From Roseicyclus amphidinii (GTDB lineage Bacteria; Pseudomonadota; Alphaproteobacteria; Rhodobacterales; Rhodobacteraceae), in NCBI RefSeq assembly GCF_030163755.1, contig NZ_JASJOE010000002.1:1-64000 (forward strand): 64,000 bases of DNA, written 5' to 3'. The notes under the pieces were generated by a model, which had not been told where the DNA came from, ran no database searches, and saw only the letters and a list, made by a program, of their open reading frames with translations. Shown one piece after another: positions 46,536 to 56,113 of this stretch. Positions within the stretch are counted from its first letter, which is position 1, and each line of letters begins with the position of its first letter. The position numbers were made by a program, and so were the translations under genes.

Positions 46536-46623
46536 GCAAGGCCACGCGACGTGCGGCCCGGCACCCCAAGGTTCAGCGAACCCAAGAGCACGACCTTGTC
46601 ACGCCATGTTTTTCCTTGAAATC

Positions 46624-46700
46624 TGGTCGGAGTGAGAGGATTCGAACCTCCGACCCCTGCCTCCCGAAGACAGTGCTCTACCAGGCTGAGCTACACTCCG
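46624..46700 (-). tRNA. tRNA-Pro (anticodon CGG)
   Basis: The 77-base gene folds as a cloverleaf: acceptor CGGAGTG/CACTCCG, D arm GCTC/GAGC, anticodon stem CTGTC/GGCAG around the loop TTCGGGA (anticodon CGG), and a GTTCGAATC T loop. The CCA end is encoded. It lies on the strand opposite to thiMED. Confidence 0.97.
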
Positions 46701-46754
46701 ACCGTGCTGGGCGGCATAGCCAAGGGGCGGGGGCTTTGCAAGGGGCCTGTTGGG

Positions 46755-47744
46755 CTATTCTCCCGGCTTCTCGGCGGGACGCTGCCACCGGACTGCGCGT
46801 GGCAGAAGCGTCGCCACCCTCGGCACCGAAGGGGCCGCCACCCGCGAGCGCGTGCGCAGCACCGGCGTGGTGGTCGAGGTGCCGCCGCGATCCTCGCGGA
46901 AGACGATGTAGACCCCCGAGGCGACGATCACCGCCGTGCCGATCACCGTCGCCCACTCCAACCCTTCGTCGAAGAAGATCGCGCCGTAGACCGAGGCCCA
47001 GATGATCTGCGAATATTGCATCGGGGCCACCGTCGCGGCGGTGGCCAGACGGTAGGCGAAGATCAGCAGCGTCGTTGCGATGAGCGCGAAGGCCGCGATC
47101 ACGGCAAGCGCCAGCAGGTCGCGCCCGGGCATCGGTTCGTAGACGAAGGGCAGCGCCGCCCCCATCAGCACCACGTTGGCCATCATCGGGTAGAGGATCA
47201 GCACCACCGACCGTTCCTGTTGGCCGATCTTGCGCATGATGACCGCGCCGAAGGCCCCCGTAACCGCCGCAACAAGCGCCGCCAGGTGCCCGAGCGTCAG
47301 GTCGGTCGCGCCGGGCCTCAGGACGATCAACACCCCGCCCAACCCCACCAGCACCGCGAGCGACCGGCGGATGCCCACGCGCTCGCCCAGCAGGGGGATG
47401 GCCAGCAGCGTGATCAGAAGCGGCGAGGCGAAGAGAATCGCATAGACCTGCGCCAGCGGCAGCACGGTGAAGGCGTAGAAGGCCGTGACCGCGGTGATCA
47501 CGGTGGCCACCGTCCGCAGTGCCGTCCACATCGGGTAGACCGGGCGCAGCGTGCCCTCTTTCGCGTCGCGCAACATCAGGAAGGTGACCATCGGAAACCC
47601 GAAGAGCACGCTGAAGAACACGATCTGAAAGGGCGAGTAGCTGCCGCCCAGATACTTGATCAGGACGTCATGGGTGGCGAAGACGCCGAAGGCGGCCAAC
47701 GCCAGCGCAACGCCACGCAATTGGGTCGCTTTCTCGGGGGGCAT
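46755..47744 (-). CDS. EamA/DMT-family transporter
   Basis: The 329-residue protein has ten membrane helices in two EamA repeats, with ALRTVATVITAVTAFYAF in the first and MQYSQIIWASVYGAIFF in the second. A basic, Thr/Arg/Pro-rich tail of about 40 residues follows. The substrate is unknown. It lies next to tRNA-Pro with 54 bases between. Confidence 0.9.
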   Translation of the reverse strand: MPPEKATQLRGVALALAAFGVFATHDVLIKYLGGSYSPFQIVFFSVLFGFPMVTFLMLRDAKEGTLRPVYPMWTALRTVATVITAVTAFYAFTVLPLAQVYAILFASPLLITLLAIPLLGERVGIRRSLAVLVGLGGVLIVLRPGATDLTLGHLAALVAAVTGAFGAVIMRKIGQQERSVVLILYPMMANVVLMGAALPFVYEPMPGRDLLALAVIAAFALIATTLLIFAYRLATAATVAPMQYSQIIWASVYGAIFFDEGLEWATVIGTAVIVASGVYIVFREDRGGTSTTTPVLRTRSRVAAPSVPRVATLLPRAVRWQRPAEKPGE

Positions 47745-47812
47745 GGGGCCTCTGATCGCTGGACCCCGTTAGCGTTACCAGTCCTGCGCCACGGCGCAAG
47801 GGCCGTGGCCGC

Positions 47813-48556
47813 TCATTTCCGCAAGGCTGGCAGTCCCACGCCGGTTGCCTCGAACCCGCCATCGACCGCAAGCGTCTGCCCGGTGATGTAGCTGGCCCGG
47901 TCGGAACAGAGGAAGGAAATCGCCTCGGCGATCTCGCGTTCGCTGCCGTAGCGGTTGAGCGGAATGGCGTCGTGGTAGGCGTCGATGATGTCCTGCGTGT
48001 GGACCGCCATGGCCAGTTTCGTGCGCACCGGGCCGGGACACACGCAATTGGCACGGATGCCATGCTCGCCCAGCTCCACCGCCTGTTGCCGGGTCAGCTG
48101 GATCACCGCCGCCTTCGAGGTGCCATAGGCCACCCTGAGCGTCGAGGCGCGCAGCCCCGAGATCGAGGCGATGTTGACGATGGCCCCCCGCGCGCCCTTG
48201 AGCGCAGGGGTCAGCGCCTGCGTCAGCAGGAAGATCCCGTCGAGGTTGGTCTCCATCACCGCGCGCCAGCGGGCGAAATCGGTGGTCTCGATCGGGCCGA
48301 AATCGGCCACGCCCGCGTTGTTGACCAGCGCGTGAAGGCCCTGCTCCAACCCCGCTTCGGTCACGATGCGCGCGACATCCGCCGGGATCGACACGTCGCC
48401 CACGACCGGCGTCGCGCCCGAAAGCCCCTTGGCCGCCGCCTCCAGCGCGGGCGCGTCGCGGTCGACCATCACCACGCGCCACCCCTCGTCGAGGAACAGC
48501 TGCGTGGTGGCCAGCCCGATGCCGCGCGCCGCCCCGGTGACGAGCGCCGTCTTCAC
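47813..48556 (-). CDS. Short-chain dehydrogenase/reductase
   Basis: The 247-residue protein has TGAARGIGLATTQLF at the cofactor site, an NNAGVADFG block, the catalytic Ser in NIASISGLRAS and the YGTSK tetrad at about residues 149-153, plus a C-terminal ITGQTLAVDGGFE. An Asp after the second strand (VMVDRDAP) suggests NAD preference. It follows leuB by 2 bases, so it is co-transcribed, but no role in leucine synthesis is known. Confidence 0.88.
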   Translation of the reverse strand: MKTALVTGAARGIGLATTQLFLDEGWRVVMVDRDAPALEAAAKGLSGATPVVGDVSIPADVARIVTEAGLEQGLHALVNNAGVADFGPIETTDFARWRAVMETNLDGIFLLTQALTPALKGARGAIVNIASISGLRASTLRVAYGTSKAAVIQLTRQQAVELGEHGIRANCVCPGPVRTKLAMAVHTQDIIDAYHDAIPLNRYGSEREIAEAISFLCSDRASYITGQTLAVDGGFEATGVGLPALRK

Positions 48557-48558
48557 GC

Positions 48559-49662
48559 TCAGACGCTCGCGGCCAGCTTGGCGATGATGGCGTCGCCCAT
48601 CTCGGCGGTACTGACGGGCGTCACGCCCTCTGCGCCCAGCAGGTCGGCGGTGCGCACCCCATCGGCCAGAACCGCGTTCACGGCGGCTTCCAGCCGCTCG
48701 GCCTGATCGCCGAGGTCGAAGGAATAGCGCAGCGCCATGGCGAAGCTGAGGATACAGGCGATCGGGTTGGCCTTGCCCTGACCGGCGATGTCGGGGGCGG
48801 AGCCGTGGACCGGCTCATACAGCGCCTTGGGACGGCCGTTCTCCATCGGTGCGCCGAGGCTGGCCGAGGGCAGCATGCCGAGCGAGCCGGTCAGCATCGC
48901 GGCCAGGTCCGACAGCAGGTCGCCGAACAGGTTGTCGGTCACGATCACGTCGAACTGCTTGGGCCAGCGGGTCAGCTGCATCGCGCCCGCGTCGGCATAC
49001 ATGTGGGACAGCTCGACATCCGGGTATTCCGCGTCGTGGATCTCCTGCACCACGTCGCGCCACAGGATGCCCGATTCCATCACGTTGGCCTTCTCCATCG
49101 AGCAGACCTTGTTGCCCCGCTTGCGCGCCATCTCGAAGGCGGAGCGCGCCACGCGGGCGATCTCGGACTCGGTGTAGCGCTGGGTGTTGATGCCCACGCG
49201 CTCATTGCCTTCCTTGATGATCCCGCGCGGCTCACCGAAGTAGACGCCCGAGGTCAGCTCGCGGATGATCATGATGTCGAGGCCCGCGACCACGTCTTTC
49301 TTCAGCGACGAGAAATCGGCCAGCGCGTCGAAGCACTGCGCCGGGCGCAGGTTGGCGTAAAGGTCCATCTCCTTGCGCAGGCGCAAGAGGCCGCGCTCGG
49401 GCTTCACGCTGAAATCGAGCACGTCGTATTTCGGCCCGCCCACGGCGCCCAGCAGCACGGCATCCACGGCCTGCGCCTTCGCCATGGTCTCGTCGGTCAG
49501 CGGCGTGCCATGCGCGTCATACGCGGCCCCGCCGACGAGGTCCTCGGACACGTCGAACCCGATGCCCTGCGTGCCGAACCAGTCGATGACCTTCCGCACC
49601 TCGGCCATGACTTCGGGGCCGATCCCGTCGCCGGGAAGAATGAGCAAGGAGCGGGTGGTCAT
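48559..49662 (-). CDS. leuB: 3-isopropylmalate dehydrogenase
   Basis: The 367-residue protein has [16 protein letters not shown] at the start, [24 protein letters not shown] with substrate arginines, [16 protein letters not shown] and [18 protein letters not shown]. It oxidises and decarboxylates 3-isopropylmalate in leucine synthesis. leuD and leuC lie 2-8 kb upstream on the same strand, interrupted by other genes. Confidence 0.97.
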   Translation of the reverse strand: MTTRSLLILPGDGIGPEVMAEVRKVIDWFGTQGIGFDVSEDLVGGAAYDAHGTPLTDETMAKAQAVDAVLLGAVGGPKYDVLDFSVKPERGLLRLRKEMDLYANLRPAQCFDALADFSSLKKDVVAGLDIMIIRELTSGVYFGEPRGIIKEGNERVGINTQRYTESEIARVARSAFEMARKRGNKVCSMEKANVMESGILWRDVVQEIHDAEYPDVELSHMYADAGAMQLTRWPKQFDVIVTDNLFGDLLSDLAAMLTGSLGMLPSASLGAPMENGRPKALYEPVHGSAPDIAGQGKANPIACILSFAMALRYSFDLGDQAERLEAAVNAVLADGVRTADLLGAEGVTPVSTAEMGDAIIAKLAASV

Positions 49663-49752
49663 GGTGGCGGTCCTCTGTCTGAATGCGTCGCCACCGCGTA
49701 GCCAAGCCGTGACGGGGCGTCAAGCGAGCCTGCGCTGCGCCAGGCCCCGCTG

Positions 49753-50796
49753 CTATTGCGCCCGCAAGTCCAGGTCGACCCAGACCAGGCGGTGATCCGA
49801 GGCTTCGGCCACGACCGACAGGGGCGGGTCCGCCCCCTCTCCCTCGGGCCAGATCACGCCGGCCGCCACGACCGGCAGCCCGGCGGCGGGCAGGATGTAA
49901 TCGACACGCAGATCGCCCGGCACCGGGTCGGGCCAGTCGGCGGTTTCGGTCCCGCCGCCGGGGCGGCGCGGCACGGGGTCTTGCAGCCGGGGATGGTCCA
50001 GCAGACCGCGGAGCCCCTCGCGCCGCCCCTCGCCACGGTCGGGGTCGATGTTCAGCGTGCCCATCAACGCAAAGCGCGTGGCGGCGAAGGGGGCCATGCC
50101 CGCGGGTGCCCAGCCGTCGAGATAGAGCTGCCAGAAGCGCAATTCGTCATGGTTGCGTCGGCCGTTGCGATCCTCGGGTCCGTCGAAGACGGGGGGCGTG
50201 GCATGCAGCGCCAACAGGTGCAGGGGCCCACCCGGCAGCACGATCTCCACATCCCAGGCGGCGACGCTGGCCAGCCGCAGCACCGGCAGCGCCTCGGGCG
50301 GGAGGACATCAGGCGCGGCGCTGCCTGGCATCTCGGACCAGCGCAGGCCCGAGAAATCCCGCACCGCGCCGACCGGGTGGCGCGACAGGAGCGCCATGCC
50401 GCCTTGCCCGCTGAAAAAGCCGTAGCCATGGGCGTCGCGCGCGCGCCAGCTGCGCCCGTCCCCGTCGAGGTCAAGGCCCGTGGGCCGTCCCGTGTTGGGC
50501 CGAAGCGCCAGCCGGTGCGGGTAATCGGCCCCCTCTGCCGAGAGGCGCGCAGCCAGGGCCGCAAGCGCAAGGCCGCCCGCGTCGTAATCGACCCCCTGCA
50601 GCAGCACGATATCCGCCCCCGCGGCCACGATCACCGCCAGCGTGGCGTCGATCTGCGGATCGTCCCCGCGCAGGATGTCGCGCAGCACCAGCCCCGGCCC
50701 CTGCCGCGACAGGTCACTGTGATAGGTGGCCAGGCGCAGCGTGTCGGCGACGGCAGGCATGGCGCAGAGCGCCAGCAGGCAGGCGGCAAGGCTCAG
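49753..50796 (-). CDS. Endonuclease/exonuclease/phosphatase (EEP)-family protein, secreted
   Basis: The protein of about 347 residues has an N-terminal hydrophobic signal ending AMPAVADTLRLATYHS, then an EEP-like fold with DIVLLQGVDYD, HPVGAVRDFSG and a C-terminal DYILPA plus SDHRLVWVDL, the usual DH end. The start is unresolved: no ATG, GTG or TTG stands right before the signal. A CTG at 50796 overlapping the upstream stop, an internal ATG 50760, or a far ATG 50919 inside the upstream gene are the options. The glutamate of the QE motif appears replaced (LLQG), which may weaken nuclease activity. Confidence 0.75.
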   Translation of the reverse strand: MSLAACLLALCAMPAVADTLRLATYHSDLSRQGPGLVLRDILRGDDPQIDATLAVIVAAGADIVLLQGVDYDAGGLALAALAARLSAEGADYPHRLALRPNTGRPTGLDLDGDGRSWRARDAHGYGFFSGQGGMALLSRHPVGAVRDFSGLRWSEMPGSAAPDVLPPEALPVLRLASVAAWDVEIVLPGGPLHLLALHATPPVFDGPEDRNGRRNHDELRFWQLYLDGWAPAGMAPFAATRFALMGTLNIDPDRGEGRREGLRGLLDHPRLQDPVPRRPGGGTETADWPDPVPGDLRVDYILPAAGLPVVAAGVIWPEGEGADPPLSVVAEASDHRLVWVDLDLRAQ

Positions 50797-51635
50797 ACGG
50801 GCTGCGCGCCACCTGTGTCCGGCGCAGCGACGAGCCGCGCCCGGCGCGCGCGGATCATCTCGGCGATCCTGGCCATGGCCAGGCCGCGCATCAGCATGCT
50901 GAGCGGCAGGAACATCCAAAGCGCGACCCCCCAGACCATCGCATGCGGCGCGTCGAGCATGGCCTCGTCGACATGGTCGGCGATGGTCACACCCATGATG
51001 GGAAAGACGAATGCCAGGGAAATCCCTAAGATGACGTTAACGCGCGCATCGCGGACCAGCCGGGGCACGATATCGCCCCCCGTGGTGGGGTCGAAGGTCG
51101 GAAGGTTGATCCAAACGTTGAAGGCCTCGGCCCGGTTCGGCCAGTGCTGCAGGCGCAGGAGAATGGTAAAGATCGACAGCGCCGTGACCGCAACGAACAA
51201 CGCAAGCCCCGCCATGGCCGTCACCTGCAGCGCCGTGATCGCCGTCGCGCCTTCGGGCAGGCGTTGCAACACCGCTGCCAGCGGGCTGTAGGGAAAGTCC
51301 AGCAGATGCCCGATCATCAGCCCCAGCGCGTTCAGCACAAGCACGAGGCTCGAGCTCTCGTCGCCCGCGCCGCCGGCGACCACGCTCAACACGAAAAGCA
51401 TGGCGAAGAGCGACAGGATGCGGACGCGGTTGAAGGGGGGGGCGTCGCGGAACTCGATCAGGGCGGGATAGGTCGCGCCGTATTCCATGGCCGTGAACAG
51501 GCCGAGCGCCAGCGCGACCAGCGTCACCATCTGCGCGCCTTCCAGGGACGTCCCCGGCACAAGCAACGATGGCGTTGCCACCACGACGACAACGACTGCC
51601 GCCCGCACCAAAGCGCCAAGGAGCCTTGAAAGCAC
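50793..51635 (-). CDS. Membrane protein of unknown function
   Basis: The 280-residue protein has about seven hydrophobic helices, including AAVVVVVVATPSLLVPG near the start, LSLFAMLFVLSVVAGGAG, and GVALWMFLPLSMLMRGLAMA near the end. GTG 51635 is chosen because GAGGTAGAGG lies just upstream; earlier codons in the frame look non-coding. It overlaps the EEP-family gene by 4 bases. No family motif recognised. Confidence 0.72.
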   Translation of the reverse strand: MLSRLLGALVRAAVVVVVVATPSLLVPGTSLEGAQMVTLVALALGLFTAMEYGATYPALIEFRDAPPFNRVRILSLFAMLFVLSVVAGGAGDESSSLVLVLNALGLMIGHLLDFPYSPLAAVLQRLPEGATAITALQVTAMAGLALFVAVTALSIFTILLRLQHWPNRAEAFNVWINLPTFDPTTGGDIVPRLVRDARVNVILGISLAFVFPIMGVTIADHVDEAMLDAPHAMVWGVALWMFLPLSMLMRGLAMARIAEMIRARRARLVAAPDTGGAQPV

Positions 51636-51880
51636 TGCCTCTACCTCGTCACAGCTGGGGCGCGATGCCCCGGCACTTATTACCCGATCTGCCGAAAGCC
51701 GACAGCCAAGGCCTTGTTTTGTCGAGAGGTTGCCCAATGCTGTGCCGCGACGCAAGAATTGCGACGCGGTTTTGCCATAATTCCGCCCCATTCCTGCACG
51801 GGGTGTCGCCGCTTTGCATCACACCCGCGGCACCGGGCGGGCGCGCAAGGGCAGCGGCGATGGCGGCTCAGGTCAGTCTA

Positions 51881-52486
51881 TCAGACCCAGGGACGTGCCT
51901 GCGAGGCCTGCGCCTCGAAACTGTCTATGGCCGCCGCTTTCTCGAGCGTCAGGCCGATGTCGTCGAGCCCGTTCAGCAGGCAATGCTTGCGGAAGCCGTC
52001 GACCTCGAAGCGGATCTCGCCGCCATCCGGCCCGGTGATGGTCTGGTTTTCCAGGTCGACCGTCACGGTCGCATTCGCGCCGCGGCTGGCGTCATCCATC
52101 AGCTTGTCGACGTCTTCCTGCGGCAGAACGATGGGCAGAATGCCGTTCTTGAAGCAGTTGTTGAAGAAGATGTCCGCGAAGCTGGTCGAGATCACGCAGC
52201 GAATGCCGAAATCCAGCAGCGCCCAGGGCGCATGCTCGCGGCTCGAGCCGCAGCCGAAGTTGTCGCCCGCAACAAGGATCTGCGCGTTGCGATAGGCCGG
52301 CTGGTTCAGCACGAAATCGGGGATCTCGTTGCCGTCGGTGTCGTAGCGCATCTCGTCGAACAGGTTCTTGCCAAGACCCGAGCGCTGGATCGTCTTCAGG
52401 AACTGCTTGGGGATGATCATGTCGGTGTCGATGTTGACCAGCGGCATGGGCGCCGCGATCCCGGTCAGGGTGGTGAACTTGTCCAT
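51881..52486 (-). CDS. leuD: 3-isopropylmalate dehydratase small subunit
   Basis: The 201-residue protein has [17 protein letters not shown] near residue 14, [16 protein letters not shown] at about 75 and CFKNGILPI, the aconitase swivel-domain motifs. It pairs with LeuC. It is separated from leuC by about 3.6 kb that includes three genes on the other strand and one on the same strand. Confidence 0.96.
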   Translation of the reverse strand: MDKFTTLTGIAAPMPLVNIDTDMIIPKQFLKTIQRSGLGKNLFDEMRYDTDGNEIPDFVLNQPAYRNAQILVAGDNFGCGSSREHAPWALLDFGIRCVISTSFADIFFNNCFKNGILPIVLPQEDVDKLMDDASRGANATVTVDLENQTITGPDGGEIRFEVDGFRKHCLLNGLDDIGLTLEKAAAIDSFEAQASQARPWV

Positions 52487-52554
52487 GGGTCATCTCCTCG
52501 GTCGAACGAGGGTGCTTTAACGCTCCCGCCCGGCCCCGGCAAGGTGGCGAAAGG

Positions 52555-53361
52555 CTACTCGGGCACCGCGAAGGTCATGTTGGCCCAGAGCGTGCGCCAC
52601 TCGGGGTCCGTCTCGGCCACGGGCTCGACCGCTTCCAGCGTGACGGCGTCGATCATGTAGCGATGCCCCGGCGTCACGGGCAGCCGCGCGATGCCCTCGG
52701 CATCGGTGCGGTGCAGCGTGACGGTGACCGTGCCGTCGGGGGCCTCGGCGAACATCTCGACCTGCTCGTCGGCGCGCAGTGCGTCGCCCAGCCAGAGCTG
52801 CACGGGGAAGCCGCCCGACAGATCGTCGGTGTAGGGATTGGCCAGCGCCACGAACTCGGTCGGCATCCCCGCGCGCGCATCCGCGCCCGCGCCAGCGCCT
52901 ACGGCGACCAGCGCCTTGGCGTAGCGGAAATACTCCTCGCGCACGCCCTCCTGATCGAGGCCGCGGGCGGCCTGCATCGCGGCCACGTCGCCCAGGTCCT
53001 TGTGTTCGGCGAAGCCGGTGAACCGCTCCCACTCCGACCAGGTCAGGTCGCGCCCGGTCGTCTCGTGGACCACCACGGCCAGCCCCTCGGGCAGGTCCGC
53101 CATCTCCAGCGCGGGGATGTCGCCCAAACGCCCCTCGACGGCCCGCGTGCCCTCGGGCGTGACCACCTCGAAGCGGGTGAAATTGCGGGTGAGGTAGGGC
53201 TGGCTGCTGCCGCGCAATTCTTCGCCCACGCGCAGGTCGGCGGCCAGCACCTCGCCCGGCGCAAGCCGGAAGGCGGCGGGGTCGATCCAGAACTCGTGCG
53301 CCAGACCCTTGCCCCCGGCGGCAATCGCCGCAACTGTCAACGCAACGTGCAAAACTTTCAT
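52555..53361 (-). CDS. DUF4198 periplasmic protein (possible nickel/cobalt-linked)
   Basis: The 268-residue protein has a signal peptide ending GGKGLA-HEFWIDP; the HEFW start of the mature part is typical of DUF4198, found near nickel and cobalt importers. It later has YTDDLSGGFPVQLWL and a beta-sandwich-like C-terminus. ATG 53361 has GGAAGAGGG upstream. It is divergent from the HupE-like gene with only 16 bases between the starts. Confidence 0.82.
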   Translation of the reverse strand: MKVLHVALTVAAIAAGGKGLAHEFWIDPAAFRLAPGEVLAADLRVGEELRGSSQPYLTRNFTRFEVVTPEGTRAVEGRLGDIPALEMADLPEGLAVVVHETTGRDLTWSEWERFTGFAEHKDLGDVAAMQAARGLDQEGVREEYFRYAKALVAVGAGAGADARAGMPTEFVALANPYTDDLSGGFPVQLWLGDALRADEQVEMFAEAPDGTVTVTLHRTDAEGIARLPVTPGHRYMIDAVTLEAVEPVAETDPEWRTLWANMTFAVPE

Positions 53362-53377
53362 CGATCGGCCCTCTTCC

Positions 53378-54508
53378 ATGTTTCCCATGATCCTGTCCCG
53401 CGCGCTCGCGCTGTCAATGGCGCTTCTGCTCACGATCTCGGCAGGTGCGCGCGCGCACGAGATCCGGCCGACCATCGCGGATGTCGAGGTGGGGGCCGAT
53501 GAGGTCACCCTGACGCTGCGGATCACGTTGGAAACGATCCTTGCGGGGATCGACCTTGCCACCGTCGAAGACACCAACGATGCGCCCGAGGCGTTCCTCT
53601 ATGACCGCTTCCGCGCGATGGAGCCCGATACGCTCGAGGCCGCGCTGCGCGCCGACTGGCCCCGCATCGCGCGCGGTTTCCTGATCGAGGTGGAGGGGCA
53701 GCGCCTGACGCCCGAGATCGTCGAGGTCGCCATCCCGGCGGCGGGCGACCTCGAGTTGCCGCGCGACAGCATCCTGACCATCGCCGCCGCCCTGCCCGAG
53801 GGACAGGCGGGGGTGCGCCTCGGCCTTGCGCCCGGCTACGGCACCTTCGTGCCGCGGCAGGTGGGCGGCGGCGAAGACGCCTACGAGGGGTTCTTGTCGG
53901 GCGGCGAGCTGACCCCCGAGCTGCCCCGCGCCGAGGTGCTGACCGAGGGCGCCGGTGCCGTCTTCCTGCGCTACATCGGGGCGGGGTTCGAGCATATCGT
54001 GCCGCTTGGCCTCGACCATATTCTCTTCGTGCTGGGGCTCTTCTTCTTCGCCACGCAGCTCGGCCCGCTCCTGTGGCAGGTCTCGGCCTTCACGGTTGCC
54101 CACACGATCACGCTGGCGCTGGCCGCCACGAACATCGTCACCGTCCCCGCGGCGGTGGTCGAGCCGCTGATCGCGGCCTCCATCGTCTACGTGGGCATCG
54201 AGAACACCATCGGCCGGGGCACCACCCGCGGACGCACCGCGCTGGTCTTCGCCTTCGGCCTGCTGCACGGGCTGGGCTTCGCCAGCGTGCTGGGCGACTA
54301 CGGCATCGCGTCCGAGCGTTTCGCCGTGGCGCTGGTGGGCTTCAACATCGGGGTGGAGTTCGGACAGCTGGCGGTCATCGCCATGGCCTTTGCGCTGACG
54401 GGCTGGTTCCTGCATCGCAGCTGGTATCGCAAAGCCATCGCCATCCCGGCCTCTCTGGCCATTTCGGCGGTCGGGGCATACTGGGTGGTGGAACGCACCC
54501 TTCTCTGA
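53378..54508 (+). CDS. HupE/UreJ-family membrane protein
   Basis: The roughly 376-residue protein has a signal peptide, a mature N-terminus starting HEIRPTIADVEV (about 180 residues of beta-rich periplasmic domain), then about six helices with FEHIVPLGLDHILFVLGLFF, AHTITLAL and FGLLHGLGFASVLGDYG. The histidine and aspartate motifs match HupE/UreJ-2 metal (nickel/cobalt) permeases. Starts 53378 and 53387 both lack a clear ribosome-binding site. Next to DUF4198, it suggests a metal-uptake unit. Confidence 0.82.
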   Translation: MFPMILSRALALSMALLLTISAGARAHEIRPTIADVEVGADEVTLTLRITLETILAGIDLATVEDTNDAPEAFLYDRFRAMEPDTLEAALRADWPRIARGFLIEVEGQRLTPEIVEVAIPAAGDLELPRDSILTIAAALPEGQAGVRLGLAPGYGTFVPRQVGGGEDAYEGFLSGGELTPELPRAEVLTEGAGAVFLRYIGAGFEHIVPLGLDHILFVLGLFFFATQLGPLLWQVSAFTVAHTITLALAATNIVTVPAAVVEPLIAASIVYVGIENTIGRGTTRGRTALVFAFGLLHGLGFASVLGDYGIASERFAVALVGFNIGVEFGQLAVIAMAFALTGWFLHRSWYRKAIAIPASLAISAVGAYWVVERTLL

Positions 54509-54517
54509 CGGTCCCCG

Positions 54518-55726
54518 ATGCTTCGTTTCCTGGCCGAGAACCGGCGCTGGCTCGCCACGGGCCTGCTGCTCGCCTTCGGCTCGTCCTTCGGACAGACCTG
54601 GTTCATCTCGCTCTTCGCGGGCGAGATCCGGGCGGAGTACGGCCTGTCGGACGGCGACTGGGGCCTGATCTACACGGTTGCGACGCTCTCCTCCGCGGCA
54701 CTCCTGCTGGGGCGCGGGGGCTGGGCCGACACCGTGCCCCTGTCGCGGCTCGCGCCGATGATCGCGGGGGCCTTCGCGGGGGCAGCGCTGCTGATGGCGC
54801 TGGGCCAGTCGCTCTGGACGCTCGGCATCGCGGTCTTCCTGCTCCGCTTCTGCGGGCAGGGGATGTTCAGCCACATCAAGATGACCGCCATGGCGCGCTG
54901 GTTCGTGGCCACACGGGGCCGCGCCATGGCGCTGACCAACCTCGGCTACCCGCTGGGCGAGGTGCTCTTGCCGCTGCCCGCGGTGCTCTTGCTGGCCGCC
55001 TTGGGCTGGCGCGCGTCATGGGGCGTGGTGGCCGCGGTCCTGCTGCTGGTCGTCCTGCCGCTGCTCGTTTGGCTCCTGGCGCAGGACCGCGCGCCGCAAG
55101 GCAGCGTAGAAGCAACGGGCGCGCCCGGCCTTGGCGGGCGGCACTGGACCCGGCCCGAGGTGCTGCGCCACTGGCTGTTCTGGGCGCTGGTGCCGCTTCT
55201 GCTGACGCCGGGCTTCATCGGGACGGTGATCTTCTTTCACCAGGTCCATGTCTCCGAGGTGAAGGGCTGGACGCTGACTGCCATGGCGCCCGGCTACCTC
55301 GCCTATGCGACCGCCACCGTCAGCACGGCCTTTGCCGCCGGATGGGCCTGCGACCGCTTCGGGCCGCAGCGCCTGTTGCCGGTGATGGTGCTGCCCATGG
55401 CGCTGGGCATCTGGCTGATCGGCCCGGCGGAGACGCCCTTGGGCTGGATCGTGGCGCTCGGCATCATCGGGGTGACGCAGGGCATGTCGGGCACGACATG
55501 GGGCACGCTTCTGCCGTCCCTATACGGCACCAACCACCTCGGCTCCGTGCGGGCCATGGCGACCGCGCTGATGGTGCTGTCCACGGCCATCGGGCCGGGC
55601 ATCACCGGGGTTCTGATCGACCGGGGTGTGAGTTTTCCCGAACAGGGGAGCGCCATGGCGCTCTGGTGCGCGGCCCTCAGCCTTACCATGGTGCCGGTCC
55701 TGCGCAGGCTGGCCCGCGAGACCTGA
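54518..55726 (+). CDS. MFS transporter
   Basis: The 402-residue protein has 12 membrane helices, an A-like motif in GRGGWADTVPLSRLAP and FGSSFGQTWFISLFAGEIRA near the start, and the C-terminal FAAGWACDRFGPQRL. It starts 9 bases after the HupE-like gene, so it is probably co-transcribed. Substrate unknown. Confidence 0.9.
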   Translation: MLRFLAENRRWLATGLLLAFGSSFGQTWFISLFAGEIRAEYGLSDGDWGLIYTVATLSSAALLLGRGGWADTVPLSRLAPMIAGAFAGAALLMALGQSLWTLGIAVFLLRFCGQGMFSHIKMTAMARWFVATRGRAMALTNLGYPLGEVLLPLPAVLLLAALGWRASWGVVAAVLLLVVLPLLVWLLAQDRAPQGSVEATGAPGLGGRHWTRPEVLRHWLFWALVPLLLTPGFIGTVIFFHQVHVSEVKGWTLTAMAPGYLAYATATVSTAFAAGWACDRFGPQRLLPVMVLPMALGIWLIGPAETPLGWIVALGIIGVTQGMSGTTWGTLLPSLYGTNHLGSVRAMATALMVLSTAIGPGITGVLIDRGVSFPEQGSAMALWCAALSLTMVPVLRRLARET

Positions 55727-55846
55727 GCGGGCCGCAGACCGCGCCGCGCCCCGAGACTACCGAAGATTTGACGCGAATGCGCCACGTCCACGCCGCCTTG
55801 GACCGCTAGGCCCGACCGGGAACGGCGGACATGCGGAGTGTCTATT

Positions 55847-56056
55847 GTGCAGTTTCTTGAGAACGAGAACGGCGCGGTCTCGCTGGATTGGATCGTGCTG
55901 GTGGCGGCCCTTGTCGGGCTGGCCATCGCAACCGCAACCGTGGTGTCGGGCCGGGTATCGCCCCCCGTGGAGGCGACGGGATCGGGCCATGTGGAAACGG
56001 GTGCCCCGCTGGAGCCCGCCATCAATGCCGTGCCCTTTCAATCGGGCCCGCACTGA
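55847..56056 (+). CDS. Small single-helix protein, Flp-pilin-like
   Basis: The 69-residue protein (GTG 55847 after GGAG; GTG 55838 possible) has a charged start, FLENENGAVSLDWIVLVAALVGLAIA, which resembles Flp/Fap pilins (a Glu five residues into the hydrophobic helix would be expected; here Asp is used). A short hydrophilic tail follows. No tad genes are nearby, so a lone Flp-like protein or a membrane peptide of unknown role is as likely. Confidence 0.45.
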   Translation: MQFLENENGAVSLDWIVLVAALVGLAIATATVVSGRVSPPVEATGSGHVETGAPLEPAINAVPFQSGPH

Positions 56057-56113
56057 CACCTTCGCCCAGGCAGGGCAAGGAGGCGGGGGCACACAGGCCC
56101 CCGCGCCCGATCT

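Noticed and set aside
53414-54874. 486-codon - strand open frame opposite the HupE-like gene
   Set aside because: It is the antisense shadow of a clear HupE/UreJ gene and has no family motif or ribosome-binding site.
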